From the NCBI GenBank assembly GCA_944326525.1, contig CALVEG010000010.1:1-58607 (forward strand): 58,607 nucleotides of DNA. The letters run 5' to 3'. The notes under the pieces were generated by a model, which saw only the letters and a list, made by a program, of their open reading frames with translations, did no database searches and was not told where the DNA came from. Below are positions 8,114-15,259 of the stretch, piece by piece; the stretch's first letter is position 1; every line of letters starts with the position of its first letter. Source of the DNA: Candidatus Gastranaerophilales bacterium. GTDB taxonomy: Bacteria > Cyanobacteriota > Vampirovibrionia > Gastranaerophilales > Gastranaerophilaceae. A program made the translations under genes and the position numbers.

Positions 8114-9040
8114 TTATTCATAGTTTTTTAGGGCGTTGTCAATTGCTGTAATCATGCTTTCTCTAAAGTTTTTGGGCGATAATACCACGCAATTGCTTCC
8201 GTATCTCAAAAGTCTTTTAAGCAATTCATCAAAATCTTCATTGTGGTTGATAATAGTAAGCCATCCGTTTTCATCAGGTTTGCCGTCGCAAGTTTCCCAT
8301 TCTTTCAGGCAATAAGATTTTGCAAGCGCATTACCTATTTTGTATACGACTGTTACTGAAACTTCATTGCCTTTTGAAATTACAGGCATTTGTTTCATTG
8401 AAGTTATTGTATCTATTGCAACTTCAAAAACTTGGCGGCTCAGATGATTGAATACGGATAAATATGCCTTGCCGTTTTTAAAAGTTATCTCACGAGGACT
8501 GCACATGACTTTATAATCTTTGTTTTCTTGTATAAAACAAAGTTCAAGTTTTTGATTCTCAAAGCAACAGGTCTCGCATTTAGATATAATGTTTCTGTAT
8601 TTGTTCAGATATTCTTCACTGTTTATGTTTGATAATTCTTTGTCTTTAAATTCTAAAAGCTCTTTTGATTCTTTGGTAAGCCTCATTTCGATGCTTCTTA
8701 AAAATTTGTCAAAAAATTCTTGTTGTTTTGGGCTTGTTAAATAATCTTTTGATGCTTTCAGCATACATAATGCTTTTGCATCATTCTCATCTAAATTTAT
8801 TGAGAAAAATGAGTTCTGAAGATAATATATGTTCTTCGTTTTGCTAATATTTATTCCGAATATTTTTAATGTGTTCAGATATTTGTTTAAAATAACATTA
8901 GCCGCTGCGGTTTCATTGTTGTCATAATTTGTAAAAAGCTCAATTATATCTCTGTATTTTGCCGTACCGTTTGAAAGCAGTTTCAACATATCAAATACTT
9001 TTATACAAGCTTCATTGTATTTATCACTTATCTTTTTCAT
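8114..9040 (-). CDS. WYL-domain transcriptional regulator (second of a pair)
   Basis: A 308-residue protein built like PafC-type regulators: an N-terminal helix-turn-helix region (about 10-70), a middle domain whose part near 170-240 matches the WYL fold (ITFKNGKAYLSVFNH), and a C-terminal WCX-like segment, LLKRLLRYGSNCVVLSPKNFRESM. WYL proteins usually sense nucleic acid or nucleotide ligands and control DNA-damage or defence genes. The canonical W-Y-L residues are not conserved. Its start overlaps the stop of the upstream paralogue by ATGA, so the two are made together and probably form a heterodimer like PafB-PafC. Target genes are unknown. Confidence 0.75.
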   Translation of the reverse strand: MKKISDKYNEACIKVFDMLKLLSNGTAKYRDIIELFTNYDNNETAAANVILNKYLNTLKIFGINISKTKNIYYLQNSFFSINLDENDAKALCMLKASKDYLTSPKQQEFFDKFLRSIEMRLTKESKELLEFKDKELSNINSEEYLNKYRNIISKCETCCFENQKLELCFIQENKDYKVMCSPREITFKNGKAYLSVFNHLSRQVFEVAIDTITSMKQMPVISKGNEVSVTVVYKIGNALAKSYCLKEWETCDGKPDENGWLTIINHNEDFDELLKRLLRYGSNCVVLSPKNFRESMITAIDNALKNYE

Positions 9041-9975
9041 AATTGATATCCTGCCCTCATTTTCTTAAGCGTTTCTATAATTTCGTTTCGTAAATCCGTT
9101 GGATCTAGAACTTTGCATGCACTTCCAAATGAAAGAATTCTCTGTTTAAGAGCAAATCTGTTTGAGGATATTGCTTCTATTAGAGTTTGATTGTTGTTGA
9201 TAGAAATAATTCTTTCATTATCTTTTAATTGTAATTCTTGTGAATTGGCATTAACTGTGTATAAAGCTCTTATTTCTTTAGGTGTAATGTTTTTATCTTT
9301 AATAAGCTTAATGTCAATTATTTTTATAATTCTTGCAACTTGTAAATAAGTCGCTTGTTCATAATCAATGCTTGTGCCGTACAGATAAAGCTTGTTGTTC
9401 TCAAAATCTAATTTGTCGCATATAATTTCCATAGACTTAATGCCTGAATGCGGAGAGTTATATTCAATTGTGATTTGATTCTTTTTGCGACAGCACAAAA
9501 GCAAATCTTCAAGAAGTTTTATGTCAAATCCAGTAAGTGGTGAAATTTTTTCAAGTACTTGTTTGAACTCAGGATTTTTTATATTTTTGCAAAGTTTTCG
9601 TAAAAAGTTTTCAAGCATGATTAATTCATCAATGCTTATGTTTTTAGAAACAGTCTTGTAGACTTTTGAAAAAACTTTTATTTGTTCCGGTGGTATTTCC
9701 AGTTCAAAAGGATGCGATACCAGTACAAATTTTGAACCTGAGGCTCTATTTGTTTTCTCAATAACACAACCTGCCATTTTTAAGGAATTTATGTATACTC
9801 TGGCGGTGTCTATTGAAATTTTTTCGTTTATATAATCATGCTGTTCAAAGTATTCAATAATATCATTGTATGAGCGTGGCGCTTCTAATAACAATGAGAA
9901 TATTAAAAGTGCTTTGAATGCCGTAAATGACATTAGGTTGTAGGTTATTTTGTTGCTTTTAATAAACTCTTTCAT
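9037..9975 (-). CDS. WYL-domain transcriptional regulator (first of a pair)
   Basis: A 312-residue protein with an N-terminal winged-helix region (residues 15-75; SIDTARVYINSLKMAGCVIEK looks like the recognition helix), a WYL-like middle domain (CRKKNQITIEYNSPHSG) and a C-terminal WCX-like end (LKQRILSFGSACKVLDPTDLRNEI). It is a divergent paralogue of the following gene. The two form a two-gene operon, and about 600 bp without a protein gene lies upstream. Start at ATG with a weak GGGAT about six bases upstream. The PafBC comparison is by architecture and gene arrangement, not by close sequence identity. Confidence 0.75.
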   Translation of the reverse strand: MKEFIKSNKITYNLMSFTAFKALLIFSLLLEAPRSYNDIIEYFEQHDYINEKISIDTARVYINSLKMAGCVIEKTNRASGSKFVLVSHPFELEIPPEQIKVFSKVYKTVSKNISIDELIMLENFLRKLCKNIKNPEFKQVLEKISPLTGFDIKLLEDLLLCCRKKNQITIEYNSPHSGIKSMEIICDKLDFENNKLYLYGTSIDYEQATYLQVARIIKIIDIKLIKDKNITPKEIRALYTVNANSQELQLKDNERIISINNNQTLIEAISSNRFALKQRILSFGSACKVLDPTDLRNEIIETLKKMRAGYQL

Positions 9976-10237
9976 GCTCTATCCCGATAAAAATCTGTAA
10001 ACTCTTTAGGATTATTTTATAGTAGTAAAATAAATAAATTTTCAAACTATTTTCCAACACCATGATTATACTATAAAAATAAAATTAATTCCTATGATTT
10101 TTATTTGTCAATCAAAAATAAGTGTAAAATTTACGTAATTTCATTAAATTTTCTTCATTAAGATTTAAGAACTTGAATTTTTTCTTACTGTTTCAAGGAG
10201 CATGGGCAATTGTAAAAAATAATTAATTATTTTTTAC

Positions 10238-10500
10238 TTGTCAAGATTTTAACTTAAAGTTACATTATAAGAGTCGAGAGCAAATTGACAAAGCAAATTA
10301 AAAACTTAATAGTTCGACTACCGGAACGATAACGGAGGAAGCTTTAAAAAAGCACGGGAGAAGATAGTGGTAAGGACAGTTTTAAGAAAAAGAGGTGATG
10401 GCAAAAAGTCCTAAAAAGTTTGAGGTGTAGATACTGGTTAGTGATTAGGGATATTTTATTTTAGCGGGGCTGAGTAAAAGATTTAAGAAAAAAAGTTTTA
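10238..10500 (+). ncRNA. candidate structured RNA in the 615-bp gap before anmK
   Basis: The 9976-10590 interval has no credible ORF. A possible promoter (TTGTCA at 10238, 17-bp spacer, TACATT) precedes a purine-rich, locally G-rich stretch. Possible stems are AGTCGA (10272-10277) with TCGACT (10314-10319), GCTTT/AAAGC (10341-10353), and GGAC (10374) with GTCC (10418). It does not show the conserved cores of RNase P RNA, tmRNA, SRP RNA or the common riboswitches I know. It could be an sRNA or a long leader of anmK. Confidence 0.35.
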
Positions 10501-10551
10501 TATTATTTGGGGAGTAAGTTACTAATTTTTTGTAACAGTATTTAAAAAGAG

Positions 10552-10581
10552 TTGCCTGCGGATGTTGTTTTTTAATAAAAT
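10552..10581 (+). promoter_or_regulatory. promoter of anmK (near-leaderless)
   Basis: TTGCCT at 10552-10557, an 18-bp spacer and TAAAAT at 10576-10581 place the transcript start within a few bases of the anmK ATG at 10591. No Shine-Dalgarno sequence lies between. Confidence 0.5.
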
Positions 10582-10590
10582 ATTATTGTT

Positions 10591-11721
10591 ATGCAGGAAT
10601 TGGAAAGTAAAAAAATAATAGCTTTAATGTCCGGAACATCATGTGACAGCATAGATGCCGGGCTTTGTGTTGTTTCTCCGGATTTGAGTTGTAAGCTTAT
10701 TCATGGAATAAATTATAAATATCCGGAGCATATTAGAGCAAAATTGTTCAATCTGTTTAACGGTAATGCTTCAGTTAAAGATATTTGTCAGATGAATTTT
10801 GCTGTCGGAAGATGTTTTGCTGAAGCTTGTAATATTATAATTTCTGAGCATGGAAAACCAGATTTTATATCAAGTCATGGGCAGACTATTTATCATTTCC
10901 CGTTTGACGAAAAATTGGATGGAGTTTCTTTAAAAAGTACTTTGCAAATAGGCGAAAGTTCAGTTATTGCAAAAGAAACAGGATGCATGACGATTTCAAA
11001 TTTTAGAGAAGCCGATATCGCTAACGGTGGTGAAGGTGCTCCGCTTGTTTGTTTTGCTGATGAAAAATGGTTTAAACCGTATAAGAAGAATTTCTGTATC
11101 CAAAATATTGGCGGGATTTCTAATGTTACGGTTGTATCAATGGATAATGCAACTTTCGGATTCGATACAGGTCCGGGCAATATGATGATTGATTATTGTA
11201 TGCAAAAATTCTATAACAGACCTTATGATGAAAATGGAGATATTGCAAATTCTGGAACTATTTCAGAAAGCTGGCTTGAATGTTTGCTTCAGGATGAATA
11301 TTATTTCAGAAATCCTCCAAAAACTACCGGAAGAGAATATTTCTCAAAAGAATATACGGAAAATGCCCTAAGATTTGCTCCTCATGAGCCAAAAGATGTT
11401 ATTGCTACACTTACCGCTCTTACGGCTAAATCTATTGCTCAGGCTTATGAAAGATTTGTATATCCATCTGTTGATATTAATGAAGTTGTAGTTGGTGGCG
11501 GTGGTGCTTATAATTCAACGTTAATGAAATATTTAAGACATTATTTGCCAAAGCATGTTGATTTGAAAACTCATGAAAATTACGGAATTTCTAATAATTT
11601 CAAAGAAGTTATGGCCTTTGCACTTCTCGGTTATTGTGCGTATTATAATATCCCGAATAACCTTCCTGAATGCACCGGTGCTCGAGTAAGATGCGTTTTA
11701 GGTAAGGTGACTAATTGTTAA
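10591..11721 (+). CDS. anmK: anhydro-N-acetylmuramic acid kinase
   Basis: A 376-residue cytosolic kinase of the ASKHA fold. It hydrates and phosphorylates 1,6-anhydro-MurNAc to MurNAc-6-phosphate during peptidoglycan recycling. Motifs are the N-terminal ALMSGTSCDSIDAG, the mid-protein NIGGISNVT, FDTGPGNMMID and a C-terminal VVGGGGAYN. Length is normal. It stands alone; the other peptidoglycan-related genes in the window (dacB, gatD, the LysM hydrolase) are elsewhere. The start has no SD and looks leaderless. Confidence 0.95.
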   Translation: MQELESKKIIALMSGTSCDSIDAGLCVVSPDLSCKLIHGINYKYPEHIRAKLFNLFNGNASVKDICQMNFAVGRCFAEACNIIISEHGKPDFISSHGQTIYHFPFDEKLDGVSLKSTLQIGESSVIAKETGCMTISNFREADIANGGEGAPLVCFADEKWFKPYKKNFCIQNIGGISNVTVVSMDNATFGFDTGPGNMMIDYCMQKFYNRPYDENGDIANSGTISESWLECLLQDEYYFRNPPKTTGREYFSKEYTENALRFAPHEPKDVIATLTALTAKSIAQAYERFVYPSVDINEVVVGGGGAYNSTLMKYLRHYLPKHVDLKTHENYGISNNFKEVMAFALLGYCAYYNIPNNLPECTGARVRCVLGKVTNC

Positions 11722-11865
11722 ATTATCTTTTTGCTTTACATTAATATTTGTAAACTGAAAATTTGCATGGGTGGCAAAAAATATTTTTTTGGGTTATTAA
11801 TAGGTTAACCGTAAAAGAAAAATATATTGTTACCCCATCAATTTTAAAACTTAAAGGAGAAAAAG

Positions 11866-12207
11866 ATGATTTCAGGAATTCAAAATGTATCATTTAGTGG
11901 TGCAAAACAAAGAGTTGCTAACAAGGTAGTTAAAGATATGCAAGAAGCATATGTTTCAGCTTCTTCAAATCTTGAAGGTACAGTTAATAACAAATTAGCA
12001 GAAAGACAGTTAAGAGATGCTAAATTCGCAGAAGATAAAGATACTTTTGTTGGAAGAGTTGCATCTTTACTAATTGCAAAAAGAAACGTAGAACCTCCAA
12101 AAGTTAAGGTTGTGAAGGAAGCTCAAATGCCAACTCCTGTTGAAATTGCAGAAGCTTATGGCCTAAGCAGCAAAAACGGCGAAGGTGCTTTCAATTTCTT
12201 TGGCTAA
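11866..12207 (+). CDS. hypothetical small protein with N-terminal SFSG motif
   Basis: A 113-residue soluble, alanine- and lysine-rich, mostly helical protein starting MISGIQNVSFSGAKQRVANK. The N-x-[ST]-F-x-G opening is shared with the proteins at 4189 and, loosely, 2789. A strong SD (AAAGGAG) lies 6-7 bases before ATG. The gene overlaps the convergent nnrD stop by four bases. No domain is recognised; the C-terminus ends in a Phe/Gly-rich tail (GEGAFNFFG). Confidence 0.75.
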   Translation: MISGIQNVSFSGAKQRVANKVVKDMQEAYVSASSNLEGTVNNKLAERQLRDAKFAEDKDTFVGRVASLLIAKRNVEPPKVKVVKEAQMPTPVEIAEAYGLSSKNGEGAFNFFG

Positions 12208-13010
12208 TTTAGTAGCTTTTTAAAAGCGTAAGAAATGAACCTGATTTGATCATTTGCCATAACGGTAAATTCAGTCAGGTCATTTTTTGCGTATTCACCG
12301 GCAAGACTGTGAATATAAACACCTGTTTTAGCAGCGTTGAATTCGTCTAGTCCTTGAGCTAGAAGTCCAGATATAATTCCCGCTAAAACATCTCCGCTTC
12401 CGGCTTTAGCCAGTGCGCTGTTTTGTTTTTGATTTTTGTAAATTTGTAAATCTTTTCCGCATACAATTGTTTCGCTTGATTTTAAAACTGTTGTACAAGA
12501 AAATTTTTCAGTTAATTTTTTTGCATAAAATTCCATATCTGCTGAAATTTTTTCGGAAGCTGTATGCAAAAGTCTTGAAGCTTCTTTTATGTGCGGAGTT
12601 AGTATTAGTTTTTCAGGAAGTTGAATTTCATTGGCTTCTGATAAAATATTAAGTCCGTCAGCGTCAATTATGACCGGAATATTTTTTACATTTTTTATTG
12701 TGTCAAAAAATATTTGTTTAGCTTTTTTATCTGTCGATAGCCCGCATCCAATAAGTAGTACATCTGCAGTTTTAAGTAGAGAATCAATATCTGAAAGAGG
12801 TGCAAAAACAACATTCTGAGTTTGTGCAGCAACAGCATTTATTACACGTTCTGTTGTTGCTAAAAATACATATCCGCATCCGGATGTTAAAGCCGCAACA
12901 CTTGATAAAAAAGCTGCACCCGGCATATAATCGGATCCTGCAATATTTAATACTCTTCCAAATGTTCCCTTATTTGCATTTTCACTTCTTAATGGCAGTT
13001 CAAAGTCCAT
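12204..13010 (-). CDS. nnrD: ADP-dependent NAD(P)H-hydrate dehydratase
   Basis: A 268-residue stand-alone version of the C-terminal (carbohydrate-kinase) domain of YjeF/Nnr. It repairs damaged NAD(P)H by dehydrating the hydrate with ADP or ATP. Motifs are GRVLNIAGSDYMPGAA near the N-terminus, VIIDADGLNIL, LTPHIKEASRLL, and SALAKAGSGDVLAGIISG, which holds the nucleotide site. The epimerase domain usually fused to it is absent here. Its start overlaps the end of trmL by 11 bp, and it is the last gene of a minus-strand run. Confidence 0.92.
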   Translation of the reverse strand: MDFELPLRSENANKGTFGRVLNIAGSDYMPGAAFLSSVAALTSGCGYVFLATTERVINAVAAQTQNVVFAPLSDIDSLLKTADVLLIGCGLSTDKKAKQIFFDTIKNVKNIPVIIDADGLNILSEANEIQLPEKLILTPHIKEASRLLHTASEKISADMEFYAKKLTEKFSCTTVLKSSETIVCGKDLQIYKNQKQNSALAKAGSGDVLAGIISGLLAQGLDEFNAAKTGVYIHSLAGEYAKNDLTEFTVMANDQIRFISYAFKKLLN

Positions 13011-13449
13011 TTTGTCTAATTACCTCATAGGCGACAATTGCTACGGAATTTGAAAGATTAAGACTCCTTTGACCTTCTTTCATCGGAATTGTTAAAGCAT
13101 TTTTATCTTTAACATAAATGTCTGGTAATCCTCTTGTTTCCGGCCCGAAAACAATAAAATCGCCGTCTTTAAATTGTATATCAGTATATTTACGTTTAGT
13201 TTTTGTTGTCAGGTAATAAAATGTAGCATTAGGATTTGCTTTAAACAATTCCTCCATAGAGTCAATTTTATGGAGATCAACGCTGTCCCAATAGTCTAAT
13301 CCTGCGCGTTTTGTATATTTGCTGGAAAGAGAAAATCCTAGCTTCCCGACAAGATACAATGAAGCTCCAGTACAGGCACAAAGTCTTGCAATATTACCTG
13401 TGTTTTGAGGAATTTCTGGTTCATACAAAACGATATTAATTTTTGCCAT
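13000..13449 (-). CDS. trmL: tRNA (cytidine(34)-2'-O)-methyltransferase
   Basis: A small SPOUT-class methyltransferase of about 149 residues that methylates the wobble base of certain leucine tRNAs. The N-terminus INIVLYEPEIPQNTGNIAR, the FGPETRGLP motif and SLNLSNSVAIVAYE form the knotted cofactor site. I start it at the internal ATG (13449), giving the family N-terminus MAKINIVLYEP; the longer reading begins inside the upstream gene. It overlaps both neighbours, so the run is probably translated as a coupled unit. Confidence 0.93.
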   Translation of the reverse strand: MAKINIVLYEPEIPQNTGNIARLCACTGASLYLVGKLGFSLSSKYTKRAGLDYWDSVDLHKIDSMEELFKANPNATFYYLTTKTKRKYTDIQFKDGDFIVFGPETRGLPDIYVKDKNALTIPMKEGQRSLNLSNSVAIVAYEVIRQNGL

Positions 13450-14056
13450 TTTCAAACAGCTTTCCGCTTTCAGCAACAACCGGAATTGCTCTTACAACAC
13501 AGAAGATAATAGCAATCCAAGCAAGAATTTCAGCGATTACTCTAATGCCGTCAGCAAGGTTAAAGTTAATGTCAGGTGTGTACGCAGCGATAAGAAGAAC
13601 AAATGCTGCAACTTTAGCAACTGCATAACTTATTCTCATAAATTTTGAAGCACAGATGAATTTGCCCCAGCTGGTTGATTGCATAGACTTTTCACCAAAT
13701 GCGGTCATACCTTTTGAAAGAGCAACACTTCTGATGCTGTCAGTTGTGAAAGCTCTGGTAACACAAACTATCGGGAATAATATCGGTAACCAGCCTATAA
13801 CTGCAAAAGCTATCCAATATGAAGCTTCAACAATTCTGTCGCCCATAATATCGAGTACAGAACCAAGCTCTGAAGATTGATTGTATTTTCTTGCGATATA
13901 CCCATCAACTCCGTCCATACTGAAAGCAATTATCGTTAAAAGTAGTGATATAAGATATGCTGTGCGTGAGTCTAAAAATAAAAGTCCTATTGCAATAAAT
14001 GCAACAAAAATTCTGCTTATTGAAACAATGTTTGCGGTGTTGTTTTTAATATCCAT
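13436..14056 (-). CDS. CDP-alcohol phosphatidyltransferase family protein
   Basis: A 206-residue membrane enzyme with about five or six hydrophobic helices. It carries the full catalytic signature DGx2ARx8Gx3Dx3D (D51-G52, A55-R56, G65, D69, D73 in DGYIARKYNQ and the following residues). Such enzymes join a CDP-activated lipid to an alcohol such as glycerol-3-phosphate, serine or inositol. Length and end position fit a PgsA-like enzyme, but the long loop KGMTAFGEKSMQSTSWGK is unusual and the acceptor cannot be decided from sequence alone. Confidence 0.85.
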   Translation of the reverse strand: MDIKNNTANIVSISRIFVAFIAIGLLFLDSRTAYLISLLLTIIAFSMDGVDGYIARKYNQSSELGSVLDIMGDRIVEASYWIAFAVIGWLPILFPIVCVTRAFTTDSIRSVALSKGMTAFGEKSMQSTSWGKFICASKFMRISYAVAKVAAFVLLIAAYTPDINFNLADGIRVIAEILAWIAIIFCVVRAIPVVAESGKLFENGKN

Positions 14057-14086
14057 TTTGATGTCCTTCTTATTTATACTTAAAAA

Positions 14087-15085
14087 TTATTTTTTCATTC
14101 TAGAAAGTGCAAAGTTTACTGAATCAAGGTTTTTAACCCTTTCACCAAGCATAATTTTTTCTGCTTCTTCCAGAATTTGAGTAACCATAAATCCGTTATC
14201 ACCGTCAGAACGTGCTTTTTTGCCTGTTTCACAACAGCTTATAAAGTGTTGGCATTCGAGTTTAAGAGGTTCAATCTCAAGAACGTCCGGAGCTGTAATA
14301 TGGGTAGAACTTTGTTCAAAATTATCATAAACAACCAGTTTATTTTCAGGAACGGTATCGTCAAGTATTGCGGTGGCTTTAGAGCCTCTAACCAATAAAG
14401 TTACGTGTTTTTTCGGAGTAATCCAACTGTCCGAAATATGTCCGATAACTCCGTCTTCAAATTGAATTCCGATATGAGTTATATCCATAATATCAGTTCT
14501 ATCAGAAGAACATCCGATAGCAGAAATTACTCTCAATGGAGTTTTGCCTGTAACGTAGCTAATCATTGAAACATCGTGAGGTGCCAGATCCCACATTACA
14601 CTTCTGTCGTTTTTGTGGAAGTTAACATTAAGCCTGTCGCTTTGTGCGTAAACGATATCACCTAAAACACCATCTTCAATAAGCATTTTTAGTCTGTTAA
14701 CGGCAGGATGATAAAGAAGAAGATGCCCAACCATAAGAACAAGTCCTTTTTCGTGAGCAAGTTCTGATAAATCGCGAGCTTCTTGTGCAACCGTTGAAAT
14801 TGGCTTTTCTACATAAACATTTTTACCTGCTTCAAGCATTGCTTTAACAAGCTTAAAATGAGTATGGCTGGGGGTTACGACTGCAACCGCAGTAATATTT
14901 TTGTTATTTAAAACTTCATTAAAGTCCTTAGTCGTTTTGACTCCCGGATATTGTTCGGTAACTTTCTTAAGATTTTCATCATCAATATCGCATACGGTAT
15001 CCAAAACATTAAGATTATAAAAATTTCGGACTATGTTTCTGCCCCACATACCGCAGCCAATTACAGCTATTCTTTGTTCTGCCAT
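14087..15085 (-). CDS. Gfo/Idh/MocA-family NAD-dependent sugar dehydrogenase
   Basis: About 332 residues: an N-terminal Rossmann fold (AVIGCGMWGRNIVRNF), the conserved VEKPIS motif, and a C-terminal alpha/beta substrate domain. The segment MVGHLLLYHPAVNRL and the DLAPHDVSM motif resemble WlbA/WbpB-type UDP-N-acetylglucosaminuronate 3-dehydrogenases, so a role in nucleotide-sugar synthesis for surface glycans is plausible. Start placed at ATG 15085, six bases after AAAGGA, rather than the TTG two codons upstream. It leads the minus-strand run down to nnrD. Substrate is uncertain. Confidence 0.85.
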   Translation of the reverse strand: MAEQRIAVIGCGMWGRNIVRNFYNLNVLDTVCDIDDENLKKVTEQYPGVKTTKDFNEVLNNKNITAVAVVTPSHTHFKLVKAMLEAGKNVYVEKPISTVAQEARDLSELAHEKGLVLMVGHLLLYHPAVNRLKMLIEDGVLGDIVYAQSDRLNVNFHKNDRSVMWDLAPHDVSMISYVTGKTPLRVISAIGCSSDRTDIMDITHIGIQFEDGVIGHISDSWITPKKHVTLLVRGSKATAILDDTVPENKLVVYDNFEQSSTHITAPDVLEIEPLKLECQHFISCCETGKKARSDGDNGFMVTQILEEAEKIMLGERVKNLDSVNFALSRMKK

Positions 15086-15259
15086 TTCCAATCCTTTAAA
15101 TTTAATGTACTTATCTCTTAATTCTATTATATTACAGGCATATTTTATTTTGCAAATATTTAAAGAAAATAAAAAAGTAAATTTTTGTAAATAAAGTTTT
15201 GCATTGTCTAAAGTTTTGTTCTAAAAACGCCGATTAGCGAATTAAAGGATAATAGGAAT

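Noticed and set aside
10238-10500. RNase P RNA, tmRNA or SRP RNA
   Set aside because: None of the conserved cores (GAGGAAAGUCC, tag reading frame, GGAAGGAAGCA) is present.
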